Notes: generated by a model not told the origin, from the sequence alone. A stretch of 64,000 bases of DNA from Bog-950 sp044228435 (GCA_044228435.1 JBGAUW010000019.1:1-64000); one strand, 5' to 3'. Positions 26,851 through 35,175 are shown, counted from the first letter of the stretch. Made by a program: numbers and translations.

Positions 26851-27453
26851 CTATTTCCAAATCTTAAACTTTAGCTTTAGTCTTTTCTGTTGCAGTAAAG
26901 TGCGCCAATCAATAAACAGTAATGCCGCAATTAATAATATACCCAGCGCTAACCCTACTATCGATTTCCAGTTAACCATTCCGTGAAGCAGGTTTTCAGT
27001 ATTTTCGGCAGCGTATTTCCCCATAAAAACCGCTAGTGTATCACTTATAAACTTGCCTACAAAAAACGCAGGAATAATGTAATAAGGTTTCATTTTAGCC
27101 ATGCCCCCGGCTATAAATAATGGGGTAGTAGGTAAAGGCAATAGTGAATAAACAAGTATCACTGCATGGCTCTTCCAGCCTTTGGCTTTTAGTTTTTCGC
27201 CCAGGTATTGAACATCCTCATTTTTAGATGCTTTAAAAAGTTTACCCGATATTTCGGGTATATACAAGGTTAAAATGTAGCGTCCGGCTACTGAACCTAC
27301 CACGCCAATTACCACTACCGCCCATATGTTCAGCTTAAATACAATTTGTAGTAATACCATTACGGTAAAGGCAGGCGGCAAAGGAAAAGGAACAATATCT
27401 ACTGCCATTGAGCAAATAAAAACCAACACATATTGCCACCACGTACCCGTCAT
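26851..27453 (-). CDS. DedA/VTT-like membrane protein
   Basis: The 200 residues have about five hydrophobic segments. The GVVGSVAGRYIL and SLLPLPTTPLFIAGGMAKM segments resemble the VTT (SNARE-associated) fold of DedA proteins, which move lipids across membranes. The C-terminus is short and basic. It overlaps the start-stop region of the neighbour at 27450 by 4 nt, so the two genes are an operon. Confidence 0.75.
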   Translation of the reverse strand: MTGTWWQYVLVFICSMAVDIVPFPLPPAFTVMVLLQIVFKLNIWAVVVIGVVGSVAGRYILTLYIPEISGKLFKASKNEDVQYLGEKLKAKGWKSHAVILVYSLLPLPTTPLFIAGGMAKMKPYYIIPAFFVGKFISDTLAVFMGKYAAENTENLLHGMVNWKSIVGLALGILLIAALLFIDWRTLLQQKRLKLKFKIWK

Positions 27454-27779
27454 TTAACGTGCAATGTAATAGTTCCTCTTTCGCTTACACAATTGCCGTC
27501 GGTTAATAATCTTTCAGCCCCACCTTCTTTCTTTAATCGGCCATCGGCTGTAATTTTAATGCCGGGCGAAAGTGTAACCCCATTGGCCATTTCGCGCCCC
27601 TGGCTGAATACAATAATTTTATCGCCCTGTTGAGAAGTAATACAGTTGCAGCTGTTTTGCGAATAGCCTGTAATGTACTTTGGATTGTTAGAGTTTTTTG
27701 TGTTGGCTTTGCCAGTATTTTGTGCGTTAGCCGAAATTGCGAACGTGCCAAGTAAAAGGAATGGAAGAAGGGTTTTCAT
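27450..27779 (-). CDS. Exported DUF6799-like protein
   Basis: The first about 19 residues (MKTLLPFLLLGTFAISANAQ) are a signal peptide. The core has short beta repeats (DKIIVFSQGREMANGVTLSPGIKITADGRLK), like the DUF6799 family of small exported proteins. The 3' end overlaps the DedA-like gene by 4 nt. The function is unknown. Confidence 0.7.
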   Translation of the reverse strand: MKTLLPFLLLGTFAISANAQNTGKANTKNSNNPKYITGYSQNSCNCITSQQGDKIIVFSQGREMANGVTLSPGIKITADGRLKKEGGAERLLTDGNCVSERGTITLHVK

Positions 27780-27845
27780 ATAGACTTATTTAGATTGAAT
27801 AATATCTATGAATTAAAAAAAGGCTGCCATGCAAGCCAAAAAAAA

Positions 27846-27867
27846 GTGCCCCATATAAATGGGGCAC
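27846..27867 (-). terminator. Terminator of the twin-peptide transcript
   Basis: GTGCCCCA and TGGGGCAC form an 8-bp stem around ATATAAA... sequence. On the minus strand it is followed by a T-run (A-run 27838-27845). It lies about 45 bp after the stop of the downstream peptide gene. Confidence 0.8.
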
Positions 27868-27911
27868 CGTTTGGGAATGCCGTTAGCATTTCCTAAAGAG
27901 TTTAATCGTGC

Positions 27912-28004
27912 TTATTTTGTTCTCACGCGAATGATATCTAATCCACCTTCGTCTTCAATCATTACTTCTAAGTAAGATTTTTGTGCAGTTGTATTGGTTT
28001 TCAT
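27912..28004 (-). CDS. Small peptide gene A (30 aa), tandem paralogue
   Basis: The frame runs from ATG (28004) to TAA and encodes 30 residues: MKTNTTAQKSYLE, then VMIEDEGGLDIIRVRTK. It has a close paralogue immediately upstream at 28038-28130. The two copies differ at 11 codons, 7 of them silent, and the last 17 residues are identical despite silent changes, so selection acts on the peptide. There is no signal peptide, Cys or TM segment. Its function is unknown; possibilities include a RiPP precursor, a small regulator or a signalling peptide. A terminator follows at 27846. Confidence 0.72.
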   Translation of the reverse strand: MKTNTTAQKSYLEVMIEDEGGLDIIRVRTK

Positions 28005-28037
28005 AAGTATAGGTTTTTTATGGGTTTTAAATATGGC

Positions 28038-28130
28038 TTACTTCGTTCTAACGCGGATGATATCTAATCCTCCTTCGTCTTCAATCATTACATCTAAGTA
28101 TGATTTTTGTGTGGTTGTAATGGCTTTCAT
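28038..28130 (-). CDS. Small peptide gene B (30 aa), tandem paralogue
   Basis: This copy encodes MKAITTTQKSYLD, then VMIEDEGGLDIIRVRTK, ending at TAA. It lies 33 bp upstream of copy A in the transcription direction and probably shares its promoter. Copy A lies downstream and has N in place of I at position 4, T for A at 3, A for T at 7 and E for D at 13. The identical C-terminal 17 residues with several synonymous changes argue strongly for a translated gene. No family is recognised. Confidence 0.72.
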   Translation of the reverse strand: MKAITTTQKSYLDVMIEDEGGLDIIRVRTK

Positions 28131-28302
28131 ATAGTATGTTTTTTATAGTTTACGTTAAGTATATCTCGTATGTTTCAAAACGCGTACCTTATTAAGAAAA
28201 TACATTGAAAGCCTTTATACAGACCAACACGACCATAAAAACGGGAATTTTGTGGTGGGCGTTACCCAAAAACTGTAAATGCGGGGCAGGTGGTAAATCA
28301 AT

Positions 28303-29205
28303 CTATTTATACCGGGGGTGAAATTGCATTATGGTGCTGCGAAGGTAATCGCGATCGAGGTGGGTATAAATTTCAGTAGTAGTAATAGAGGCGTGACCGA
28401 GCATTTCCTGCACGGCGCGCAAATCAGCCCCGCCTTCAATAAGGTGCGTAGCAAACGAATGACGAAATGTATGCGGGGAAATACTTTTTTGCAGCCCTAT
28501 TGCCGCTGCGCATTCCTTAATAACTAAGAACACATACATCCGTTTAAGGCCTTTACCCCGTCGGTTTAAAAACAAAAAGTCCTCCTCTCCTTTCTGCACG
28601 GGTATATGCACCCTCACTTCATCCCTATACATCTTTATATACTTAACAGCCTGCGAGCCTATGGGTACTAGCCGCTCCTTGTCGCCCTTGCCAATTACCC
28701 TTATAAAATCAACATCCAAAAACAGGTTTGATATTTTTAGGGTGGTTAATTCGCTTACCCGCAGCCCGCAGCCATACAATACCTCCAGCATGGCCCTGTT
28801 GCGCACGCCCTGGGGGGTGCTCATGTCAATAGAGCCTGCCAGTGCATTAATTTCTTCTACCGATAATGTATCGGGCAACTTGCGCGAGAGCTTGGGCGCA
28901 GTAAGTAAGTCGGCCGGGTTCTCGCTTATTATATCTTCCATAAGCAGGTAACGGTAAAAAGCCCTTATGCCGGAAATAATACGTGCCTGCGAGTGAGAAT
29001 CAAAACCTAATTCATTTATTGCCTTTATAAAGGTTTCAAAATGCTCAAACTTTACATCGCCCGGTTGCAGGTTCAGCTGCTCGCTGTTAAGGTAGTTGGC
29101 AAACTTGCCAATATCGCGCAGGTAGGCCTCTATAGTATTTGCTGATAGCGATTTTTCTAATTGCAAATAGCTTTTAAATCCCTTAATATAACTTAACCAA
29201 CTCAT
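28303..29205 (-). CDS. xerD: Tyrosine recombinase XerC/XerD
   Basis: XerC/D resolve chromosome dimers at dif. The 300 residues have the core-binding domain (FKSYLQLEKSLSANTIEAYLRDIGKFANYL) and the catalytic domain with Arg in LYGCGLRVSEL, Lys in VIGKGDKERLVPIG, HTFRHSFATHLIEGGADLRAVQEMLGHASITTTEIYTHL (His, Arg, His, Tyr). The full RKHRHY set is present. Length and motifs match chromosomal XerD/XerC rather than an island integrase. Confidence 0.92.
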   Translation of the reverse strand: MSWLSYIKGFKSYLQLEKSLSANTIEAYLRDIGKFANYLNSEQLNLQPGDVKFEHFETFIKAINELGFDSHSQARIISGIRAFYRYLLMEDIISENPADLLTAPKLSRKLPDTLSVEEINALAGSIDMSTPQGVRNRAMLEVLYGCGLRVSELTTLKISNLFLDVDFIRVIGKGDKERLVPIGSQAVKYIKMYRDEVRVHIPVQKGEEDFLFLNRRGKGLKRMYVFLVIKECAAAIGLQKSISPHTFRHSFATHLIEGGADLRAVQEMLGHASITTTEIYTHLDRDYLRSTIMQFHPRYK

Positions 29206-29283
29206 TCGTCCCTCAAAAATACAATTGTAAAGTTTGCCCGCTTAATTTATATGGCAATGTTTAACTTTGAATAAAAATAAAGT

Positions 29284-29463
29284 ATGCAAAAGCGCCTTGT
29301 AAAATCAACCGATAAAAAGCTTTTTGGGGTTTGCGGCGGATTAGGTAACTATTTTGATATAGACCCAACGGTTATCCGCATTGCTTTTTTGGTGTCTTTC
29401 TTTTTTTTCGGCTCGGGTCTGCTGCTATATATTATACTGGCTATAGCTATTCCTGAAGTATAG
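29284..29463 (+). CDS. PspC-domain small membrane protein (59 aa)
   Basis: The protein matches a minimal PspC domain: KRLVKSTDKKLFGVCGGLGNYFDIDPTVIRIAFLVSFF followed by a second hydrophobic segment GLLLYIILAIAIPEV. PspC proteins sit in the inner membrane and help sense envelope stress. It starts with ATG 29284. Confidence 0.92.
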   Translation: MQKRLVKSTDKKLFGVCGGLGNYFDIDPTVIRIAFLVSFFFFGSGLLLYIILAIAIPEV

Positions 29464-29471
29464 AACTATGT

Positions 29472-29987
29472 TCAGTCGTTCTGCGGAATAACTCTTACCG
29501 TAAATGTTTTTTGTAATCGCCTTGCCATTGCTACCTGGTTCGAATCGCTGGCCAGAATACGCATTAATACAGCCCCTTTTTTTGTTTTGGCTTTTAAAGT
29601 GCGCTGCGTACGGCCAACCGATGATAAGCGTATAACATACTTATTTTTAAAACCCTGCAAATTATTGCGCACGTAATAAGGCTGCACGCTGTTATCGTAA
29701 AAAGACAACGAGCAATATTGTGTAGAATCGGGCAGCTCGCCTGTAATAAGCAAATCGTTATTGCTTACATCGTAAAAGCAGGCGCTGTAAATAAAATCAG
29801 GGTTGGGCAATACTACCTTGCGTAGCGAGGCATCAGTTTTACCAGCGTGTATTACGGTATTCACAGGCTGCGGTTTGCGCAGCTGTGCAACAGCAAAAAT
29901 TAAATTAGGCACAAAGGCAATAAACAGGTTTTGCACTGCGGCCACTATAATCACAAAAAGAATTACCCTGCCGACTATCTTCATCAT
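29472..29987 (-). CDS. DUF1254-family protein
   Basis: An N-terminal membrane segment (ILFVIIVAAVQNLFIAFV) is followed by the DUF1254 pattern: VVLPNPDFIYSACFYDVSNNDLLITGELPDSTQYCSLSFYD. The remaining strand-rich part is consistent with that domain. The 5' neighbour carries the DUF1214 half, overlapping by 4 nt. These two domains often occur together in one protein; here they are split into two adjacent genes. Confidence 0.8.
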   Translation of the reverse strand: MMKIVGRVILFVIIVAAVQNLFIAFVPNLIFAVAQLRKPQPVNTVIHAGKTDASLRKVVLPNPDFIYSACFYDVSNNDLLITGELPDSTQYCSLSFYDNSVQPYYVRNNLQGFKNKYVIRLSSVGRTQRTLKAKTKKGAVLMRILASDSNQVAMARRLQKTFTVRVIPQND

Positions 29988-30559
29988 GGCTGCAGCAGTT
30001 TAATTTCGGGCAATGGGGCAGTTTCAAGTCCTTCTAAAAAACCATATTCGCCCTTGTAAATACGCAGCACCAAATTAAACCGGGCATTGGGCGGGGTAGG
30101 TAGCCAATTATCGCCTTTACGCGTAGGCGATAGCGTAACCGTAAAGTTGCCCAGACTATCGGTCTTTAAGCTGGTGTTATTAAAAGAGTAGCGGTTATCT
30201 TCATTAGGTATCAAATACAAATCTTTACCATAGGCGGTAATGCTCCAATAGTTAGCTTTTATAGCATTTATATTGCCTGTTAGGGTGTATGTGTTTTCAG
30301 ATTTCAATAACTCCCTTTTATCGTCTCGTCGGGCAAAAAGGTAAATGGCCTCGCGTGAGGGGAGTGCAAAAAGAGCAAACACGGATACCTGGGCCGTAAT
30401 CAACTTATCCTCTCCCAAGGCCAGGTTTTTGCTGCCCGTCCAACTGCCGTTGTGAAAAAACGCTTCGCTATTCTCAATTCCCGCAATACGATATACACCC
30501 ACGCCTATACCGCATAGTATAGCCAGTAAAACAAATAAGGTGGGTTTAAGGTAGTGCAC
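29984..30559 (-). CDS. DUF1214-family protein
   Basis: It starts with a membrane anchor (KPTLFVLLAILCGIGVGVY). The domain has YWSITAYGKDLYLIPNEDNRYSFN and the final NWLPTPPNARFNLVLRIYKGEYGFLEG block, the DUF1214 signature. It is upstream of and overlaps the DUF1254 gene, so the two are translated together and may form a complex. Its catalytic role is unknown. Confidence 0.8.
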   Translation of the reverse strand: MHYLKPTLFVLLAILCGIGVGVYRIAGIENSEAFFHNGSWTGSKNLALGEDKLITAQVSVFALFALPSREAIYLFARRDDKRELLKSENTYTLTGNINAIKANYWSITAYGKDLYLIPNEDNRYSFNNTSLKTDSLGNFTVTLSPTRKGDNWLPTPPNARFNLVLRIYKGEYGFLEGLETAPLPEIKLLQP

Positions 30560-30605
30560 TGGGGGTAAATATAATTATAGCGGGTAAACCTGTTGGCTAT
30601 AAATA

Positions 30606-30632
30606 AAAAAGGCCCACAGTGTGGGCCTTTTT
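30606..30632. terminator. Terminator at the left chromosomal junction of the island
   Basis: AAAAAGGCCCAC and GTGGGCCTTTTT form a 12-bp stem with a 3-nt loop (AGT), directly left of the tRNA-Ala repeat. Before integration this hairpin lay directly downstream of tRNA-Ala and would have ended its transcript on the minus strand. Confidence 0.82.
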
Positions 30633-30680
30633 GTGGAGGATACCGGAGTCGAACCGGTTACCTCTTGCATGCCATGCAAG
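30633..30680. repeat. attL: 48-bp copy of the tRNA-Ala 3' half
   Basis: This stretch equals the right-hand copy at 61654-61701 except for T instead of C at 30659. It contains the anticodon-stem palindrome CTTGCATGCCATGCAAG, a usual crossover place for tyrosine recombinases at tRNAs. It lacks the 5' half of the tRNA. Confidence 0.92.
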
Positions 30681-30790
30681 TAAAATTTATTACTCGATTT
30701 TGGTATAATTTCCTATGATTCAGATTTACAGATGTTTATAAATTATGTCTGTGCTCTATTTTGGTGTTCTATGGCATATTTTACCTTTGC

Positions 30791-30811
30791 CATGTAAACC
30801 ATATGTAAACC
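30791..30811 (+). repeat. Arm-type integrase site, left (two ATGTAAACC motifs)
   Basis: Two tandem ATGTAAACC motifs lie 110 bp inside attL and directly upstream of the integrase ATG. An identical 21-bp copy is found at the right end (61587-61607) in the same orientation, so in the circular form both flank the core site. Confidence 0.78.
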
Positions 30812-30812
30812 A

Positions 30813-32051
30813 ATGAGCATCTTTACCTGGGGTGTATTACTATATACCAGCAAAACCCTCGCTAACGGAGAACATCCCATCGTTATACGTTTGTACGATG
30901 GTGTTAAGCGCAAACACATTTCTATTGGTTATAGTAGCAATAAGTCGGAATGGGATGAAAAGAAGCAACGTCCCAAAAAAAATCATCGATTCTATGGTGA
31001 TATTATGACCATTCTCGATGCTAAAATTGCCGAAGTGTCTAAGTTGAATGCTCTAAATGCGATCGCTGATTCCTCTCTTAAGGTCAATGAGGTTGCGAAG
31101 AAAATTATTAAAGGCAGTGGCGGTAATACCACTTTGTTCTCATTTTTTAAGGAATATGAAAAGGAACTGTTCTCGAAAAACCAAATAACGTATAGTAAAA
31201 CATTCAAATTTACGCGTAACTCTCTAACGAAATTTACCCAAGAGCGAGATCCAAAATTTTCCGAAATCGATTTGGATTTTTTAAACCGATATGAATTATA
31301 TTTAAAAAGGAGTGGCGTAAAGATCACAACTGTTAGTGTTTACTTTAGGACCTTCAGGACGCTTTTTAAGGTTGCAATTGAAAGGGATCTTGCTTCGGAA
31401 ACAAACTATCCATTTAAGAAGTTTAATTTTTCCGACTATAACGATCCCGAAACTTCAAATAGAGGTGTAGATCGAAAGGAACTGGCTAAATTGTTTGAAC
31501 TGAAGATAAAAAAGACGGATAAAAAATATTTATCGTTACAACTTTTCAAGTTCAGCTACTTTGCGGCAGGAATGAACTTTATCGACATGGCCCTATTGCA
31601 GTGGAAAAATATCACAAAGGATTCCATTGAATACGTGAGGACAAAGACCTCTAAGAATATTACCATTGGCCTAAACGCGACTCTTAAAGATATTTTAAAA
31701 GAGTATAAGCCAAAGACGTATAGCACACCTGATTCGTATGTTTTTCCAGTATTAGATATTCATTATGGAAATTCCACAGAACAACAAACAGCTAAATATA
31801 ATCGTATAGCTACCATGAGAGGATATTTTAACCGTGACTTAAAAAGTCTGGCCAAAAAAGCGAAGCTAAATACTAATCTTACAAGTTATACTGCTCGACA
31901 CTCTTTTGCATACAATTCTTATAACTACGGGATCGAGAAAAAGTATATAGGCGAGGCCTTAGGGCACCGTTTTGAAAAAGTAACAAATAAATATATCGGC
32001 AAATTAAATCATAGAGCTATTTCTCAAGAGATCGAAAAAGCATTGAAATGA
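30813..32051 (+). CDS. Tyrosine recombinase (island integrase)
   Basis: The 412 residues follow the Bacteroidota integrase plan: an arm-binding N-terminus (ANGEHPIVIRLYDGVKRKHISIGYSS), a SAM-like core-binding domain (100-215), and a catalytic domain from about 220. It has Lys in YVRTKTSK, the TARHSFAYNSYNYG Arg/His box, the EALGHRFEKVTNKYIG box with the third His and the nucleophile Tyr. The first catalytic Arg is replaced (AAGMNFIDMALLQW), as known for IntDOT-type enzymes. It starts at the edge of the arm-type repeats, so it may repress itself. Its role is to catalyse tRNA-Ala integration and excision. Confidence 0.92.
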   Translation: MSIFTWGVLLYTSKTLANGEHPIVIRLYDGVKRKHISIGYSSNKSEWDEKKQRPKKNHRFYGDIMTILDAKIAEVSKLNALNAIADSSLKVNEVAKKIIKGSGGNTTLFSFFKEYEKELFSKNQITYSKTFKFTRNSLTKFTQERDPKFSEIDLDFLNRYELYLKRSGVKITTVSVYFRTFRTLFKVAIERDLASETNYPFKKFNFSDYNDPETSNRGVDRKELAKLFELKIKKTDKKYLSLQLFKFSYFAAGMNFIDMALLQWKNITKDSIEYVRTKTSKNITIGLNATLKDILKEYKPKTYSTPDSYVFPVLDIHYGNSTEQQTAKYNRIATMRGYFNRDLKSLAKKAKLNTNLTSYTARHSFAYNSYNYGIEKKYIGEALGHRFEKVTNKYIGKLNHRAISQEIEKALK

Positions 32052-32956
32052 AAAGCATCAAAACTGAAGCCTTTTATGAACTGGATGCAGTTAAGCTGAT
32101 CGAAACAGTTATCCCCAATGCACAGAAAAAGGCTAAAGTTGGAGAAAAAGATGCTGAACGGCAGTTGTTGGAGGTAAGGGACCTATTGGAGGATTATATT
32201 AAATCCAAAAGAAAAAAAGGAATTAAGAAAAATAGCAAAAACATTGTTGTAGACACATCGAACCCTAATTTGTATTTCGGCTTTTTATGTCACGCTGTTA
32301 ATTTTTTGCCTCCGGTAGCAATACCTGCTTTTTTAGATTACCAACTTAAATTGTACAAGGATAAACATACCAATGGCTCAAAACTATATTTTGTGCTTCG
32401 AATTAAAGATTGGATTTTTTACCATGTAAAGAACGAGAATTTTAAATCTGCTAAAACGAAATTAAAGGTTATAGAGTTTTGGTATAAAGAAGCATTACAC
32501 AAACTCGGCCATCCCAGGGATTTTTCAGGATATTCCCCCAAACCTACCGAAGAGCTGAGGTCAAACATTTTTGTAAATGATGCATCTCTAATAAATGTAA
32601 TAATCAATGCTCTAACTCCGAATTTTCCCATAGATGATCTCGAATTATTAAGAAAATTATTGAGCGGTTATAAAATTGGCAAGAGACTTACGTTCATTGG
32701 GTATCAAAGCAGATTGACTGAGTTATTTTTGAGACTTTATTATAATGAAAAAATAAGTGGCACGAAAACGGATTTGGTTAACTGGATAGTCATGAACTTT
32801 GAATACTCAAGAAACAATGTTGTAAGAAAATTTAGTGATAAAACGGTCCACGATTTAGTTAGTAGAAATAAGCGGCGAAGTGAACCGTTACCGAAAAAAA
32901 TCATAGCTATTCCCGGGATTGAATACCAAACTCCGAAGCAACGCGGTAAATTTTAA
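32048..32956 (+). CDS. Integrase-coupled accessory protein, RteC-like C-terminus (tentative)
   Basis: The ATG overlaps the integrase stop by 4 nt, so the two are translated together. The 302 residues have no strong motif. A C-terminal segment (YNEKISGTKTDLVNWIVMNFEY) weakly resembles the end of RteC, the excision regulator of CTnDOT elements. Another segment (IFYHVKNENFKSAKTKLKVIEFWYKEALHK) looks helical. Control of excision is likely from position; the RteC link is only a suggestion. Confidence 0.5.
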   Translation: MKSIKTEAFYELDAVKLIETVIPNAQKKAKVGEKDAERQLLEVRDLLEDYIKSKRKKGIKKNSKNIVVDTSNPNLYFGFLCHAVNFLPPVAIPAFLDYQLKLYKDKHTNGSKLYFVLRIKDWIFYHVKNENFKSAKTKLKVIEFWYKEALHKLGHPRDFSGYSPKPTEELRSNIFVNDASLINVIINALTPNFPIDDLELLRKLLSGYKIGKRLTFIGYQSRLTELFLRLYYNEKISGTKTDLVNWIVMNFEYSRNNVVRKFSDKTVHDLVSRNKRRSEPLPKKIIAIPGIEYQTPKQRGKF

Positions 32957-32980
32957 TACCCCTAAACATAGTTAGGGGTA
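32957..32980. promoter_or_regulatory. Inverted repeat between accessory gene and HTH gene
   Basis: TACCCCTAA and TTAGGGGTA form a 9-bp stem around a 6-nt loop, with a further GGGGGTA nearby. It could be a terminator or an operator of the HTH gene at 33037. Confidence 0.4.
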
Positions 32981-33036
32981 ATTTGGGGGTATTTTCACCA
33001 CTTACTTTTGCTGCTCGTTAGCAAACGATAGCGGCA

Positions 33037-33408
33037 ATGATAACCAAAGACCAAGAACTATTAGATCAAAGGATAATTGACCTTACACCAAGGCAATTTA
33101 TGAATGCCTTAAAATCCGAAGGCTGGCGTCCTCCTGCAGATACTGAAAGTCCTAAAAAAACTCCTATTACCAAGAAAGTACGTGTAAAGCAGTTGGCTGA
33201 GATATACGGATGGGGTGAGTCAACAATATATAAATGGTGTAAGGCTAAAAAAATACCTCATTTCCAAGTTGATGGGCACGAAATATGGTTTGACCTTGAA
33301 AAGATCGAATCGTGGATTGAGAAAGACGAGGTAAAGACCAAAGATGATATAGTTTCTGATTGGGAGTCTAAAAAGATTACTGCAACCAGAAAAACATCCA
33401 GGTCATGA
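33037..33408 (+). CDS. Excisionase-type HTH DNA-binding protein
   Basis: The 123 residues have an HTH_17/MerR-like domain at about 48-92 (VRVKQLAEIYGWGESTIYKWCKAKKIPHFQVDGHEIWFDLEKIESWIEK), typical of recombination directionality factors. It is probably the Xis of this island, though a regulator is also possible. The N-terminal 45 residues are unlike known domains. It overlaps the next gene by 4 nt. Confidence 0.83.
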   Translation: MITKDQELLDQRIIDLTPRQFMNALKSEGWRPPADTESPKKTPITKKVRVKQLAEIYGWGESTIYKWCKAKKIPHFQVDGHEIWFDLEKIESWIEKDEVKTKDDIVSDWESKKITATRKTSRS

Positions 33409-34187
33409 AGAAGTATTCGCAAATATTCGGCAAAGACCACATGAATATCCCAATAGATTTCTGCCGCAACATTCTTACTCAAAAGAAGGTCAATCAAGCC
33501 GCTTTATACCTTTATCTCCATCGAAATACGAGCGGAAATTTTAGGAAAGACACTCTTGATAAAGATAATGTTTTGATGGCTTTAGGTATAAGAAAATGGG
33601 AGACCGTAAGAAATCGATTGAATTGGCTAATAGAAAATAATTGGGTGATATCCTGCGGTAATGGCTACTATCTGAAAAGTATTGCATGGGTTACATTTCA
33701 AATGGGCGTAACAACATACACTGGGGCAATGTTTTACACTCCTGATTTCACCAAGTTAAGAGCATTTGCAATCGCTGCCTGTACCAGTTATCAGGTGGCA
33801 ATAAATAAAAAGGTGGGAAAATCCAAGGGTCCGATTAAACGGAGATCCATTGATGATCTTTCCCACCCCTCTTTTTATTCTGGAGAATACAATGATTTAG
33901 GTAACCAGTACTTGGCAAACCATTTTGGTCTTTCAAAAACCACAGGACATAATTACAAACAGCTTGCTAAGGAAGCCGGATTCTTGAAATTAAAACCAAG
34001 GAAGGTATCGACCTTATACAGCGTGCACGATTTGAAAGCACTAAAAAAGTTTGAACCCGAGTTTGCCAAAAAACTAGTGAAGTATAAAGGTCGCATATTC
34101 CTTCAATGCCCGGATCAGGCCACTCCTCTAATTCGAATTAAACGTCATAGAGGACTTTATAGACTTCTTAAATCCCACAACCGATAA
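33405..34187 (+). CDS. Putative replication-initiation-like winged-helix protein
   Basis: The 260 residues contain two winged-helix-like segments: QAALYLYLHRNTSG...DNVLMALGIRKWETVRNRLNWLIENNWVI near 35-85 and LGNQYLANHFGLSKTTGHNYKQLAKEAGFLKL near 165-200. The layout fits a plasmid/ICE Rep or primer protein, or a regulator. No catalytic motif is seen. It starts inside the previous stop (ATGA), so it belongs to the same operon. Confidence 0.5.
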   Translation: MKKYSQIFGKDHMNIPIDFCRNILTQKKVNQAALYLYLHRNTSGNFRKDTLDKDNVLMALGIRKWETVRNRLNWLIENNWVISCGNGYYLKSIAWVTFQMGVTTYTGAMFYTPDFTKLRAFAIAACTSYQVAINKKVGKSKGPIKRRSIDDLSHPSFYSGEYNDLGNQYLANHFGLSKTTGHNYKQLAKEAGFLKLKPRKVSTLYSVHDLKALKKFEPEFAKKLVKYKGRIFLQCPDQATPLIRIKRHRGLYRLLKSHNR

Positions 34188-34199
34188 AATAATAGACAT

Positions 34200-34367
34200 A
34201 TGGCAGCAGCTAAAACTATATCAGAACTATACCAGGCATACGAAGTTTCAGACAAGACATTCCGCAAATGGCTTCGCAAACACCCGCAACTCAAAATTGA
34301 GAAACGTCAACGAGTTTTAACACCACGACAAGTAGCACAGATTTATAAAATTTTCGGCGAGCCTTAG
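34200..34367 (+). CDS. Small HTH protein (55 aa)
   Basis: Encodes 55 residues with an HTH-like segment (ISELYQAYEVSDKTFRKWLRKH) and a second short helix (LTPRQVAQIYKIFGEP). It starts 12 bp after the previous gene. It probably binds DNA as part of the island regulatory module. Confidence 0.7.
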   Translation: MAAAKTISELYQAYEVSDKTFRKWLRKHPQLKIEKRQRVLTPRQVAQIYKIFGEP

Positions 34368-34637
34368 TTAAGTAGCACAAATAATGTGAATGATGAGAAA
34401 CTCTTTTGCAGTTTCCGAAAAAGTGATACAACCCGTGAAACGGGAGTAGTTAATGGCTGTTAGAGTTGCTTATTTATCCTTAAAAGTATTCAAAGAATAA
34501 AAGCAGAACTTAATAGGCTATTAAAGAGGGCGAAAAACAGCTAAGGGCATTGCAAAGGAATATTGTTGTCAATACATCGGGGAAAATGTAAAAAAAACAG
34601 GATCGAATGTCTCTATAAATGAACTCAATCATTATTT

Positions 34638-34682
34638 TGCCCTATCAAAATACCCTGTGCCCTATCAAATTTTGATAGGGCA
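34638..34682. promoter_or_regulatory. Operator or iteron-like site: direct repeat plus 25-bp palindrome
   Basis: TGCCCTATCAAA occurs at 34638-34649 and again at 34658-34669 (20-bp spacing). The second copy is followed by its exact inverted form, making a 25-bp perfect palindrome (34658-34682). The position, about 50 bp upstream of the ribbon-helix-helix-like gene, fits an autoregulatory operator; an origin or nick-site role is possible. The stretch 34368-34637 shows no gene. Confidence 0.6.
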
Positions 34683-34734
34683 AAAATTTATATTTTGACC
34701 TTAACACCCCGTAACGGAATTATTCGGAATTTGA

Positions 34735-35172
34735 ATGCATGCATCCTCCTCATACGGAACGCGCCAGGTACCGGCAGTACTATCTTTACATCAAAAAAGC
34801 ATGGGACCACTTAAAACAAAAGAATCTTCAGAAAGCGGCAAAACACCTCTTGTAACCATTGCCTTCAAAACAACGCAACAACGTAAAGATAACTGGCAAG
34901 AACAAGCAGATTTCGCTAACATGTCTTTATCCTCTTACCTTGACTCGAGATTAGAACTTGTTGAAGAAAATGAGGATAAATTTTACGCCTCAATTGCAGA
35001 GCTAAAAAAGCAATTAGCATTTTATGAAAACTCTCGGCTATCGGATTTTCTTAAACAACTGCAAGGCAAACATTTCAACTTCCTTGATTCAAATGGGAAC
35101 GCGATTGAGTTAACCGTTAATACCGTAGCGGATGTTTTCACCCTTTTAATTCACAGCTTTAAATTAGAATGA
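34735..35172 (+). CDS. Ribbon-helix-helix/mobilisation-accessory-like protein
   Basis: The likely core starts at the second ATG (34801, MGPLKTKESS); the first 22 residues look unusual. VTIAFKTTQQRKDNWQEQADFANMSLSSYLDSRLEL matches the beta strand and two helices of RHH proteins such as MobC-type relaxosome accessories. A helical, partly coiled-coil C-terminus follows (KKQLAFYENSRLSDFLKQLQ). There is no relaxase gene next to it. The operator-like repeats upstream fit autoregulation. Confidence 0.6.
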   Translation: MHASSSYGTRQVPAVLSLHQKSMGPLKTKESSESGKTPLVTIAFKTTQQRKDNWQEQADFANMSLSSYLDSRLELVEENEDKFYASIAELKKQLAFYENSRLSDFLKQLQGKHFNFLDSNGNAIELTVNTVADVFTLLIHSFKLE

Positions 35173-35175
35173 ACC

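Noticed and set aside
28303..29205. Tyrosine recombinase gene considered as integrase of the island
   Set aside because: It lies outside the att repeats and has the length and complete catalytic set of chromosomal XerC/D.
34735..35172. Complete mobilisation module (oriT plus relaxase)
   Set aside because: An RHH-like protein and palindromes are present, but no relaxase with a His-triad or Tyr motif was found in the island.
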